This document shows positions 34,196-45,860 of a stretch of 64,000 nucleotides of DNA, one piece after another. This DNA comes from Riptortus pedestris. Taxonomy: Eukaryota > Arthropoda > Insecta > Hemiptera > Alydidae. Under the pieces are notes generated by a model that was not told the origin of the DNA, searched no databases, and saw nothing but the letters and a program-made list of their open reading frames with translations. The DNA lies in NCBI GenBank assembly GCA_019009955.1, contig CM032232.1, positions 71,241,501 to 71,305,500 of the forward strand. The letters are read 5' to 3'. Every line of letters begins with the position of its first letter. The stretch's first letter is position 1. The position numbers were made by a program, and so were the translations under genes.

Positions 34196-35023
34196 TATTA
34201 ACATGAATGGCAAATAATTTAAAATGAATGAATAATATCTATTGTATTATAGAACGACTGAAACATATTTTGTTTACGCAGCTCATTCTCATTGCACGTT
34301 TATTAATAAATTAATTTATCATTACTCATTAGTAAACATGTTTATTATTAATATTTCATTTTGCATGAGCTTCATTTCATTATTCAGATAATTTAGTATT
34401 TAAGCGTACTGAGGGACAATATAAAACTCAGCGTTTTGAATTTCCCTCTAAACCAGGATACTAATTAAATTGAAATGCGTAGCTCAACTCCATTGTCACG
34501 TCTGATCAAAGGACGACTTAAGCCCTGAGGGAATTCATGCATATTACACATAACACGAGTATTGTATTTATGAAATTTCACTTGAGCTCGTTTTAGGGTA
34601 GAACCCTCTTTTTTTTTTTTATATTTAGGTTTATTAATATAAATTCCCTTTACCAAACCAAAGTTGCTGTCAATGGTGATTTTGTCATGCAAATAACGTA
34701 GTGAACCATTTATTTACAAAAGCAGTATTACCAATAGAAAGCAGATCATATTGCGTTATTGTAGCATTTTGCATACTTCTAATTATTGAGCACCAAAGAC
34801 AGCTGTTGATTAATTGTTTAAAACTTCCAAATGTGCGATAATAATGTGTTCATCATTTACTAAGCATAATTAATAATGAAAACAACACCAGTAATTGGAT
34901 TCCATTAAGAGAAAATGTAACCAATAACAATGAAATAAAGAAGAAACATTCTGGTGATTTGACTTTTAATAAAACTCTATATCTGTATAATTACATCATA
35001 CGGCATAATCAACAGCATAAAAC
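34196..35023. other. No recognisable gene
   Basis: AT-rich. The 75-residue minus-strand frame at 34465-34692 spans an A-tract and is not convincing. Confidence 0.4.
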
Positions 35024-35784
35024 GTCTGTCACGCAGGGGCTGCGTTAGCTAAGTATATTTCCCACGTGCGTCACGTATTTGCATTTGCAAACGTGAAGGT
35101 TCAATGAGAACAATATTTGGTATTTAGTCTTCAAAAAAAGTGCTTCATAATATAACAGCCTACTGTTAATATGACATCAGTAGGAGGGGGTGGGGGTATA
35201 CTGAAGGCCGAAAACTAATAAATCCAATTATCTCGGTTAATAATCAAGGTAGCGAAAACATGTACATAACAACATTTGTAGAACATTACATTTGCAATAA
35301 GATTGGTTCTATACAACTTTTCGATCTGAAGCATAACAACAGAGGTATATCGAATTTTCGAAATTCATCCCTCTCTAAATCCCCCCCTCCCACTGTCTCG
35401 ATTTCAGCCATTAACGAACTCGACCTTTAGTCATACATGAAACGCTTATATATCGAGTTTGGTTACTACCAAATAAGAATTACGACAGTTAGAGTAGTAA
35501 CAGACAAATATATGTATGTGTGTATGTATATATATATATATATACTAGCTCAGATACCCGGCTTCGCCCGGGAATTCATTTGAGGCTGAATGGTGATGGT
35601 ATTTTTTAGCAGGCTTTACATTTCACAATATTTTGACATTTACCCGTCCCAGTGTTTAGGATTGATACCCTTCTTTGCCGTGGATTTGCTAATAATAGAA
35701 TTATTTGTTCGATAAGGCATCACAGTCTTCGATATTTTTATATTTCCCGTCTCTTATACATGTAAATATGGTGAATTTTTATTT

Positions 35785-36490
35785 CAGGCCTCCCTTTTAC
35801 CCCCCTCCCGCTCGAACCTAAAAATTTTAATATAACTTATAATCATGGAAGAATTAATGCTAATTGACATACCGAGTTTTGTTAAGTTCGGTTCAGCCGT
35901 TAGTGCCCGCTAAAGTTTTAACGTATAACTCATTTATACTTAGGTATACGACAAAAGTGTATATAACAAAAGTTACTCCAAATAACAAAATAAACAACTT
36001 TTGTTATGTTTATATTTGCGGAAAAACCAATAGGAAACGAAATATCGCTATTTTTAATTTCAGGCTTCCCTTATAACCCCCACTCCTGCCCGTCCATAGA
36101 AATGTTAGTATGGCTTATTATAATGAAGGCCTCACTGCTAATACACATACCGAGTTTTATTTAGTTCGGTTGAGTCTTTTTTGGCAAATAATATTGTTGA
36201 CTCCCGCTATAATTTTTAGAGTATAACGCATTTAAACTTCGGTATACGACAAAAGTGTATATAACAAAAGTTGCTCTAAATAACAAAATAAAGAACTTTT
36301 GTTATGTGCACATTTACTGAAAAACCAATAGAAAACGAAATATCGCTATTTTTAATTACAGGCTTCCCTTATAACCCCCACTCCTGTTCGCCTCAGAGAA
36401 AAATAATATAGCCTAAAGTCTAAGTTGGGTTAGTAGTAATATACATACCAAGTTTCATAAAATTCGGTTCAGCCGTTTATGCGTGAAAAG
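35785..36490 (+). repeat. Three tandem units of about 275-300 bp inside the retroposon
   Basis: Each unit starts CAGGCYTCCCTTWTAACCCC (near 35785, 36060 and 36358) and ends near a CGAGTTT...TTCGGTT block. The first two units also carry an exact 12-bp-arm stem ATAACAAAAGTT/AACTTTTGTTAT (35963-36007 and 36261-36305). Confidence 0.8.
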
Positions 36491-36555
36491 GTAACAAACA
36501 AACAAACAAACAAACAAACAAACAAACAAACAAACAAACAAACAAACAAACAAAC
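36491..36555. repeat. (AAAC)n tract
   Basis: About 15 tetranucleotide units before the retroposon tail. Confidence 0.95.
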
Positions 36556-36662
36556 ATACACGAAAGAAACAAAATGCAGATATGGTGTCTATGACAGGTG
36601 AAACGAAAAGTTATCGTGAAATTTCGCGAAAAAAATCAATGTACAGACAGAGGTTACAATTT

Positions 36663-36673
36663 TATATATATAT

Positions 36674-36727
<54 letters not shown>
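36663..36727. repeat. (TA)n microsatellite
   Basis: Right flank of the retroposon and original microsatellite of the interrupted Helentron-like copy. Confidence 0.95.
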
Positions 36728-36733
<6 letters not shown>

Positions 36734-36853
36734 GAACGGACCTAAGGTTTGTCATCTACTAGGTAGGATCGATGGATATTTGGGAAAAGTTTTCGAAACT
36801 CGCGTCTTGAGTACGACCTCAAAAGCTGATTTCCCTTAAGGAAAATCTGCTAA

Positions 36854-37961
36854 CAGACAATCACAAAAAATGGACAGCATAATAATAACAAGCCTATTAA
36901 ATGAAACAATCTAACTATAGCCTTTTATGAGCATTTGCAGTTACTTGAAATCTGTTGATTCCACCTCAGAATTCCATTTCGTGGGAATTTTCTCGTAAAA
37001 TTCTTTGTGTATTGCCACTGAAACCATTTTAATTCAAATTACATTCATGGAAATCTAACCACTGCCTTGTAGTCCTGTCTACCTTAGAATTCGGCTGGCA
37101 GGAATTCTACCCCGTTTAGCCCCATGTCCATTTTCAATACTCCAGAGAGATTCAATTTTACCTGCTCCGTTTGTAGGCTCAGTTTTAAATCGAACAGAAG
37201 TACTGGTCTTCATGGAACTGAACAGTGTAAACGTGAATTCGCACAGGACAGGAACAGAAAGATAATTGCTTTTTTGGGTATTTATATGAATAAATTTCAC
37301 AAAGGATCAATTTACTCTCCCTTTCGACGAAAGAATAATTTAAATGCCTTTGATATGAATTGTGGGCATTCCGTTTTATGACTAAACCGGAAATAATTCA
37401 TTTCCTTCCGCTGTTACACACAATAATTAATGGATTGAAAAATTGGAAACCGGGCTTCAAAAGAATACAAAAATTGTAAATTTGAACTTCGTCGTGAATA
37501 AATATTTTCTTACAATGTCAATAGGTATGTTCATTTATTTATAATCTACAATAAAAAATAGCCAGTATGTATAAACACACCAACTCCGTATAAACACACA
37601 AACACGCGCGCGCGCTAATAGTGCCTCAGATAACCCTCCCCGACCCCTTTATATTGTACAATGTTCAGAATACCTGAATGAAATATGTGATACTGCAATC
37701 TGGAAACGTGAAATCATTGTGGTTTGATACTGCCGATATTCCTCTTGATTTTTCAAAGGGATGATTGCCCTCCGAATACTCTAATATACATTTTCCTCTT
37801 CTAAGTTAAACCTTAATGGATTGATCTTCATGCTTTTATTATTTAATAAACTCCTACTCAAACTCTTGCTACTTCCACTTAAAGCTATTATATTATTAAT
37901 TAAACATCCTGCATTTAGCCTAAATTGTTAAATTGTTCTTATTTACTTGCATTAATTAATC
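36854..37961. other. No recognisable gene
   Basis: 37079-37381 is slightly less AT-rich and open on both strands (73 and 85 residues), but no domain, splice site pair or family similarity is evident. Confidence 0.35.
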
Positions 37962-38095
37962 AGGATCAATAAGAAGGCCAAGTCCTCTACAGTTTTTTAA
38001 TATAATGCAGAGTGCACTTTCGGAGTCAATGCTCCATCCTCAGTGCCTGATTAAAGCTGCGTTGCCTGGACCACGACTGCCGGGCGACTCTCTAA
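37962..38095 (-). repeat. Dispersed repeat with hammerhead-like core (copy 2)
   Basis: Partner of 21397-21520. On the minus strand: CTGAGGA, stem GGAG/CTCC, GAAAG. Confidence 0.7.
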
Positions 38096-38834
38096 CCTAA
38101 GTTGTCTTGCATTGAATTTTTCTTTAAATATGAATTTTTGTCAGAATGTTCACAAAACATTTGATCAGATACATTACGTATCATTTGCAGTGGTACTAAA
38201 ATAAATTACTGTTAGTGATGAAAAAGATCAATCGTTTAAATAAAGTAGGACTTAATAACAGATCATACTTTTGGTATTATCATCTTAAATATACTGTAAA
38301 CGTTATTTTTTATGAAAAGTACCAAAAGACCAACATGTAAAGAGATAAGTAGATAGATGTTTGTTCTAAAATGAACCCAACGAAATTTGTTTATTGACTA
38401 ACTACTAAACACGTTCATATAAAAAATGAATTAAAAAGAGTAAACAGGGGAACTCCCAGGTCTTACAAGGGAAAACACTGGAAGAAAGGGGAGAATAAGT
38501 TCAGAAATATAAAGCTGTAGCAAGAAACAAATAAAAAAAAAAAGTATCTTCAGAAAGTTTTACAGTAGATAACAAGGAGAGGGGATGATTTAAGGAGAGG
38601 CAAGTGGGAATAAATCAAGTAGGGGGCAAAGAGATAGTAACTTTAGGAAAAGAAAAATACTTCCTTGAGAGAATATTATTGCGTCAAAAATTATATTCGC
38701 CGTTTCTATAAGTAATGGAAGAAGCCGATTGACTGAATGTCTTCTACATTATTCACTAACATAATAATATCATATATTCCAAAGAAATGTATATGTAAGT
38801 TATACTTTTTATGTGTCTAACCCAGAATAAAAGA
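38096..38834. other. No recognisable gene
   Basis: AT-rich and purine-rich sequence, no family match. Confidence 0.4.
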
Positions 38835-39110
38835 GTCCGTCACACAGCGAAAACTAGGTAGATTTTCAACGTGCTGATATATAAATCACCTTACCATATC
38901 TCATCTTCCCATATTTTCTCTAATTTTGCAGTTAAAAAAAGACTTTGTAAATAAGGATAAAATTGGAAATTGGGTGTACGATATAATGATTGGGGTACTT
39001 AAAAGTGAAATTCAATGTATAGCAGAGGGGTTTACTAAAGATTGAAACCAACAAAGTACAAATTAAGTTATATTTCGACAAGATTGATTATAGAAACTTT
39101 TTTTGGGTGT
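38835..39110 (+). mobile_element. Helentron-like 5'-side fragment, diverged
   Basis: GTCCGTCACACAGCGAAAACT start, then TGATTGGGGTACTTAAAAG and GAGGGGTTTACTAAAGATTG, ending near CAAGATTGATTATAG. Confidence 0.55.
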
Positions 39111-39149
39111 AAACACGGATTCTAGAGCAAGACGTCAGAAAGGTTGCTT

Positions 39150-40680
39150 TAGGGATGGCCTTTGATGGTGGCAGAGGCTCAGGTATGACCTAAATAGACT
39201 CACGTGCTAGCGTCAATCAGCCAGATTTAGGAATGGACTGTGATGGTGACAGAGTCTGAGATAGTATAGGACTTTAATGATAGTGTCAATTACCCAGATT
39301 AAGAAATGGACTGTGATGGCGATAGAAGCTGAGGTACTACAGGACTTTAATGCTAGCGTCAATTAGCCAGATTTAGGAATGGACTGTGATGGTGACAGAG
39401 GCTGAGGTAGTATAGGACTTAAATGCAAGTGTCAATTAGCCAGATTTAGGAATGGACTGTGATGGTGACAGAGGCTGAGGTACTACAGGACTTAAATGCA
39501 AGTGTCAATTAGCCAGATTTAGGAATGGACTGTGATGGTGACAGAGGCTGCGGTACTACAGGACTTAAATGCAAGTGTCAGTTAGCCAGATTTAGGAATG
39601 GACTGTGATGGTGACAGAGGCTGAGGTACTACAGGACTTAAATGCAAGTGTCAATTAGCCAGATTTAGGAATGGACTGTGATGGTGACAGAGGCTGAGGT
39701 ACTACAGGACTTAAATGCAAGTGTCAATTAGCCAGATTTAGGAATGGACTGTGATGGTGACAGAGGCTGAGATACAACAGGACTTAAATGCAAGTGTCAA
39801 TTAGCCAGATTTAGGAATGAACTGTGATGTTGACAGAGGCTGAGGTAGTATAGGACTCTAATGCTAGTGTCAATTAGCCAGATTTAGGAATGGACTGTGA
39901 TGGTAACAGAGGCTGAGGTACTACAGGACTTAAATGCTAGTGTCAATTAGCCAGATTTAGGAATGGACTGTGATAGTGACAGAGGCTGAGGTACTACAGG
40001 ACTTAAATGCAAGTGTCAATTAGCCAGATTTAGGAATGGACTGTGATGGTGACAGAGGCTGAGGTACAACAGGACTTAAATGCAAGTGTCAATTAGCCAG
40101 ATTTAGGAATGGACTGTGATGGTGACTGAGGCTGAGGTACAACAGGACTTAAATGCAAGTGTCAATTAGCCAGATTTAGGAATGGACTGTGATGGTGACA
40201 GAGGCTGAGGTACAACAGGACTTAAATGCAAGTGTCAATTAGCCAGATTTAGGAATGGACTGTGATGGTGACTGAGGCTGAGGAAGTACAGGGCACAAAT
40301 GCAAGTGTCAGTTAGCCAGATTTCGGAATGGACTGTGATGGTGACAGAGGCTGAGGTAGTACAGGACTTAAATGCTAGTGTCAATTAGCTAGATTTAGGA
40401 ATGGACTGTGATTCTGACAAAGGTTGAGGTACTGCAAAGACTCTAATGCTGGTGTCAGTTCGCCAGATTTGGGAACGCTCTGTGATGGTGAGAGTGGCTA
40501 CGTACTACAGACGCTAACATGTGTGACAGTTAGCTAGATTTAGGAATGGACGGTGCTGGTGATAGAAGCTTAGTTACTAAAGGGACTCTAACGGAAGTTC
40601 TTAGATAGCCAGATTTAGGAATGATATATGGTGGTGACAATGGCTTAGGTACTAAAGGGACTCTAGTGCTATTTGTTAGT
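39150..40680. repeat. 73-bp minisatellite array, about 21 units
   Basis: Units of 73 bases (GAATGGACTGTGATGGTGAC, AGAGGCTGAGGTACTACAGG, ACTTAAATGCAAGTGTCAAT, TAGCCAGATTTAG). The spacing is exact in the centre (starts at 39377, 39450, 39523). Outer units are clearly more diverged than central ones, the pattern expected from homogenisation by unequal exchange. Since 73 is not divisible by three, no repeated protein is encoded; minus-strand frames at 40530-41019 are by-products. Confidence 0.97.
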
Positions 40681-41282
40681 AATGGAGCTTGTGGAAAGCT
40701 AGAAAGGCAGTTGGATGAAGACACCCTGACCCAATACTGCCTTGAGTGAGGGAGGGAGACTGTAGGCACCTCTTTTCAACTTGTAAATTACACAGGATAA
40801 ACAGAGCGTTGCCTGCCTTTTGTGCGAGGCTCTGCGGGCAAATAAAGGCCAGGGAAGAATGGTCCTCAGGTTGGAATTAAGGCCTGCTCCTACCGAGCCT
40901 TTGAGCAGAGAGAGAGACCGCACAATTGCGTATTGAGCCCATTTGTCTTGGTCAAGTGTGCAACTTCCTCGTTCTGCTGCTCTTCCTTCCTCTCCACGCC
41001 ACAATCGCCGGGCAAACACAATATCAGGGGGCCGCGAAATTGGTCCCTCTGTTCACAGGCTAGAGCGAAATTGTTTCCTTTGTTATGTTAATGCTCCAGA
41101 AAACTGGTTTACCGAATAGCCTCCAAGCCCTGGGTCCATGGCACAAATAATACCCCAAAATCAAGCTGTGTAATTAATATAATCTTTATTTGTAGTTTTT
41201 GTACTGTTATAATTAGAAAATTCATATAAGTATATATTTTTTATTAATAAAATTATTTAAAAAAAAAATAATTAAATGGCGA
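40681..41282. other. GC-richer unique block
   Basis: 40690-41100 is visibly less AT-rich than its surroundings, with CTCTGCGGGCAAATAAAGGC and GGGGGCCGCGAAATTGG. A 106-residue minus-strand frame (40699-41019) covers much of it but shows no domain and overlaps the minisatellite edge. It could be a regulatory or untranslated region. Confidence 0.3.
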
Positions 41283-41562
41283 AATAGGTTTTAAGAAACA
41301 CAAGTAATTATTTTGTATTTACACTTCAGTATTTCACAGATCCAAAAATTGGTTACTATTTGATATATGTTATTACAGTAAAAGCCATCATTAGCAAAAC
41401 GATCTCCATTTCTTACTCAATTTGCCAATCTGGAAAACGACCACCATAAAACCAACCAAAAATATTCCAATATTGTTACAAATTCTATACGCTAGATAAT
41501 TGCTGAAAAGTGCAAAATGAGCCTGCAGTCTTGTTATAGGAAGTGCCAAAAATTTAACAATT
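41283..41562 (+). repeat. Dispersed repeat, copy 1 of an inverted pair
   Basis: The complement of 54218-54492 matches over about 280 bases (ATTTACACTTCAGTATTTCACAG, AATTGCTGAAAAGTGC, GAAGTGCCAAAAATT type blocks). Confidence 0.75.
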
Positions 41563-41587
41563 CACTCATGGACACTTTATGAGGCAG

Positions 41588-41627
41588 TGTGTGTGTGTGT
41601 GTGTGTGTGTATTTGCGCGCGTAAGCG

Positions 41628-41688
<61 letters not shown>

Positions 41689-41702
41689 TAGATAGATAGA
41701 TA
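41588..41702. repeat. (GT)n, (GA)n and (GATA)n compound microsatellite
   Basis: Two GT tracts, then GA, then GATA. On the minus strand it follows directly after the LINE 3' end, so part of it may derive from a LINE tail. Confidence 0.95.
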
Positions 41703-41846
41703 GTTGCTTTTATTATCATAGGACCAAATGGTCCTCTCTTACAGACAATAGACATGTATGTTTACTATAAACTGGTTAGTAATACTATAAATCAAACTAA
41801 ACAACTCATAAATTAAATTAAAACTTATCCAAAAAACATAAAAATA

Positions 41847-41916
<70 letters not shown>

Positions 41917-42284
41917 ATGTACAAACATAAAACTAATATACAAACAGAAAACTAAAAATATAAATAAAACTAATAAACAAATGGCATTATGGTGGACTGT
42001 GGTACATGTCCATATCCTCATCTCGGTCGTTAGAAAATGATTAATGCAGGCCTTTCGGAATGGTGATGATGCTTTCATTTCTTCCGGTAAAGCATTCAGC
42101 TCTCTTGCCGCAACAGCAGAGAAAGATTGGTGAAATATGTTTGTTCTGCAGTCTGTCAGTTTGAAATTGTTTCCCAGTCTCTCACTATTCATAGGAATAA
42201 AACCCTCATAAAGATTTTTGGGCACTCGAAAATCCAGGATTTTCTTTGAAAGGCATAGTATATTTAAGCGCCGATACACCTTAG
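41690..42284 (-). pseudogene. LINE ORF2 C-terminal remnant with 3' UTR
   Basis: Minus-strand frame ending at 41914 (146 residues including simple-repeat leader). Residues 25-108 resemble the C-terminal tail of non-LTR retrotransposon ORF2, notably the SFSAVAARELNALPEE motif followed by a helix ending in INHFL. The first 24 residues are translated (TC)n. Further 3' are a (TA)n tract, an inverted repeat GGACCATTTGGTCC (about 41721-41734), ATAATAAAAGCAACT and a (TATC)n tail at about 41690. The RT domain is missing; this is a 5'-truncated dead copy. Confidence 0.65.
41850..41911. repeat. (TA)n microsatellite
   Basis: About 30 units, inside the LINE 3' UTR. Confidence 0.95.
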
Positions 42285-42297
42285 ACAAAGCGAGAGA

Positions 42298-42340
<43 letters not shown>
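42285..42340. repeat. (AG)n microsatellite
   Basis: Interrupted AG tract marking the 5' truncation point of the LINE remnant. Confidence 0.95.
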
Positions 42341-42344
<4 letters not shown>

Positions 42345-43148
42345 CTATTATCACCCCCTGCTATAACATACTCGTACCTGTAGAACAAGTATTTTGTTTA
42401 CCACCACTGTATATTTGTATTTACCATCGTATAATTATATTTGAGAATTTCGAAACATTATGACAGTGATCGTAATTTACTATATCAGAAATGGTATCTC
42501 TGTTCATTATAATACTAACACATTTCTATGCGCAAACATTATCTTTGTAAGCTGTTGCTGAGTAAATCACATTGTCAATTGTGGTCTCAGCATAGTTTGA
42601 AAATGTAAATTAAATTTGTTTGTTTTTTTACATCATCTTAGCGTTACTTCCATGATGGGACTCATAAGATACAGAATGAAATTCGTTGCTTTGTGTCCAC
42701 AATGTAAGACAGCTCTAAAAAAACAAATTGGCAAAATAAAAGGGGGTCTTAATGTGAAGAGGCTGCTATAAAAAGATGTATAGGAAGAAGAGTGCAGGGA
42801 GATAAGAGAGCAGTGATAAGGATATTGCCGTGACGAAAAGCCTGTTCTGTGTTTCATCAGTTTGTTTACTCCAGCGGCCAAGGCCATCTTGGCACAGTTT
42901 CCTCTCTCTCTGCTCGAGCCGGGCCTAAAAAAAGCCCACTACATCTCAGATATACTCGGCGAGGTGGGGGATGTTTTCGCCGGCAACCAGATGGCGCTAT
43001 AAACATCTGGGCATTGCGGTCATAGCGCTCTGCAAAAACTCTTCGTTTTTTTTACCCCCTCTCATTCTCTCTATCGTCTTTCTTTTTGCATTTTATTTAT
43101 TTTTTTTTTTTTACTGGACGTTTATTGGCTCAGAAGTAGAGCGAGAGG
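42341..43148. other. No recognisable gene
   Basis: 42850-43030 is GC-richer (CTCGAGCCGGGCC, GCCGGCAACCAGATGGCGC) but contains no long frame. It directly precedes the promoter-like site. Confidence 0.35.
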
Positions 43149-43185
43149 TATAAAAACCCACAGTTCTCACCAGTTTCAACTCTAG
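43149..43185 (+). promoter_or_regulatory. Candidate RNA polymerase II core promoter
   Basis: TATAAAAA at 43149-43156 is followed 15-30 bases downstream by TCTCACCAGTTTCAACTC, which contains pyrimidine-CA initiator-like positions at normal spacing. The upstream 250 bases are GC-richer. The downstream 100 bases contain no ATG with a long frame, so a short 5' exon would be required. Chance occurrence in AT-rich DNA is quite possible. Confidence 0.25.
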
Positions 43186-44198
43186 TCTGTTTTAATTTTA
43201 GAGGCTACAACTGTATGCTCAAGTCAATATAATACATTGCCCGTCTTCCTTGCGAAAATACATCTTCAGACACTTTATCTTCTTTTAAATCCATCTATCC
43301 TATTTCAGCTTTGCTACATCTCTTATATTTACTTCTTACATCCAAAAAACTGTTATTATTTTAGAGCAATAATAATCACGCTTAGCTATTAACTATGATT
43401 ATGTAATGAAAATGACCATAAATTGATAAATAAAAGGATTCAATTACTATAAAAAATAAGCAATTCACTATATAATCACACTTCAATGCAATAAAGTTAA
43501 AGTTAAATAGTTTAAATACATAACCCAATCGATCAGAGACATGATTCACTACTTCATCCTTCATGTCCTACATCATTTAATTTATGATAGTCAGTAAAAC
43601 TTTAGAAATGAATACTACAGAGATAATAGAAACAATAGGCAAAGATAATATAAATGTAAGTTGAAATTATATAAAGTATGGCAATTTAATGTAAATACCA
43701 ATTATAGTTTAAGATTTTATTGGAGTCCCGCTGTGCTGAGGCAGCGGCATTCCAATTGCGGGCGCCCTAAAGCTTTTACCGATCTTAAATATTTCCTAAC
43801 CACTCAAAATTTTGTTGAACTTAGGCTTGACCTCACTGCTCGACTTCTGAGTTGTGAGGACGAGATATTGTGACCTATTAAAATTCGGGTTATAAAATTG
43901 TAAAAAAGAAATTGGAAAGAACCGCTTGTATAGAGGGCAGCCTTAAGGTAAAGCGGGAGTAAGGAAGGATAAAAAAGAAATGAATACTACAGATCGCCTG
44001 CATTATGTCAGTTTCTTAGAGCAAATAAAAAAGCCATCACACACAGTCAGCAAAAACTTATCAGATTCTCACAGTGTTGGAATGATCATTTGTCCTTTGT
44101 AATCTCTGTTCTTCCCTTAATTATTACCCAATGTAAACAAAACTTGGAATATTATCTGGTCACGAATAACTATAAAGAATACAAAAGGACAAAGAAAA
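43186..44198. other. No recognisable gene
   Basis: 43720-43860 is moderately GC-richer with a 70-residue frame (43661-43873) that shows no domain. Confidence 0.4.
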
Positions 44199-44665
44199 GT
44201 CCTTCACTCGGATTCTGCGGAAACTAATTTCAAAGTGTTTGAGTGATCGCTGAGGTTCCAAATACTAAGATTTTCTATTTCTCCCCCACTAATTAGCCAA
44301 TACAAACTCAACATAAAATTTAAGTTGAACATGATACAGCTGGTTCAAGTAAATATCACATTCTTGGAGTAGAGATTAATTAAATATTGAAAAGAAGGAG
44401 AATATATCTAGATGTACAGAGTAGGCCTGTTTTGTTTCTTCATGGGACGCTGGGCGGTAGAGGAACGAATCAATCTAAGGCGAAAGAATAATATAAACTC
44501 TCCCAATATTTAAGTCAGGGAAAACATTTACAAAACAACATTGTACAATGTTAATTTTTTTTACAAGATTGAATGTAAATTATTTATTTGATCCCACTCA
44601 AAATAACTAAGTTATTTCGAATATTTGATTTAACCTTCCCCTCTTAACCTCCAAGTAAGGAAAAC
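44199..44665 (+). mobile_element. Helentron-like copy, 5' half, strongly diverged
   Basis: GTCCTTCACTCGGATTCTGCG start, CCCAATATTTAAGTCAGGG, TGATCCCACTCAAAATAAC and TTAACCTCCAAGTAAGG. The core and 3' end are missing. Confidence 0.5.
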
Positions 44666-45796
44666 AATCCCAGTTCTTTCAAGGTTAAGAGCACTGAGAG
44701 CAAAAATGATAAATTTTATTTGTAGTTTTCTTACTTATTTCAATATTTTATTTTTTTTATTATTATTATTTTAATTTATTTTACCTTTTTTAATATATCA
44801 TTCAATTTTTATTATTATTATTTTTTTTTTAAATTATATTTTATATATGATAATAACCCATTAAAGAGTATATATTGTAAAAATGTATTAAAACATAATC
44901 ATACATGTAATATTCCATGTGAACATGTATTCAAATAAATAACTTCTCATAGGGTCACTAGAAAAAAGTATGTACGTTCTCGCTTAAATCACAAACAGCT
45001 TAGAATGTTAAAATTTTATATTTGGAATATAACATCTTGTGCACCACCTCTTTTTGTAGAAATCAACCAAGTGGGAGAAGAGGAAGATGAGGACGAAAAT
45101 AGAAAAATTCCAATTTATTCATAGATACAACAAATATTTTAAAACCTTTTTAGTTTGTCATATTATATAAAATATTTCAGTCCGACGTATCGGAATGGAG
45201 ATATCGTATATCAGGTTCTATTGAAATAATTAAAAATGAAATGCAACCAAACTATTTGTTTATTTAAATTCCAACCAAGTTATGTAGTCCTCGCATCAGA
45301 TGTTTTCCATTAAGTTAAAAACTATGAAAGCATTGTCCAGATAATTAAAAAATGTTAGTTGTCTGGTTTTTGCTAATGAATCCTTCATCATTCTAACTTT
45401 GCAGAATAATTATACTTTAATTTACAGATTGCATATTTATGTTGCTTAATTGACGTTAGTATTATGTCAATTAATTTCCATAATATTCTCCAAAAATAAA
45501 TATAAAATATACCAGTTTGAAGGTTACGCAGAGGGACCATAAATAATTGTCCCCTTTTCCTCATGCTTATTAGCAACACGCAAATTTCATCAACTGGGCT
45601 TTTGTAAACAGATTTCTCTTCCAACCTTCCTATACATCAAACAAGTTTCAGACATTCAATAAATACAGTCTCTCTAAAGACCGGATTTGTTGTCAAATAA
45701 AGAAATCAAGATATTGACGTAAATACTACAATAAGATAGATAAAAGATGTTTACGTCTTAGTACAATGAACTTCGCATTATGCACATTCTAAAAAC

Positions 45797-45860
<64 letters not shown>

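Larger units (their letters stand above)
35545..36662 (+). mobile_element. TA-flanked retroposon, long variant
   Basis: Starts ACTAGCTCAGATACCCGG with a CCCGG/CCGGG hairpin, contains three similar tandem units, then ATTCGGTTCAGCCGTTTATG and an (AAAC)n tract, and closes with the same tail as the copy at 452-1076. (TA)n flanks both ends. There is no reverse transcriptase frame, so it is non-autonomous. The CCGAGTTT...TTCGGTTCAGCCGTT string followed by a CAAA repeat resembles 3' regions of RTE-type LINEs and their SINEs, which is an inference only. Confidence 0.7.
35024..36853 (+). mobile_element. Helentron-like copy split by a TA-flanked retroposon
   Basis: 5' part 35024-35523 ends with AGTAGTAACAGACAAATATA. 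The 3' part resumes at 36728 (ATTTTGAACGGACC) and ends at CTAA 36853. The separation lies exactly in the element's own (TA)n microsatellite, where a 1.1-kb retroposon sits. Confidence 0.85.

Noticed and set aside
36582..36839. Peptide starting MVSMTGETKSYREI found at both 986 and 36582
   Set aside because: The shared peptide is simply the common DNA tail of two retroposon copies running into a TA tract; the copies are similar at DNA level, including outside the frame.
40530..41019. Two overlapping minus-strand frames with repeated PLVPKPLSP-like peptides
   Set aside because: The repetition comes from the diverged edge of the 73-bp minisatellite, whose unit is not a multiple of three.
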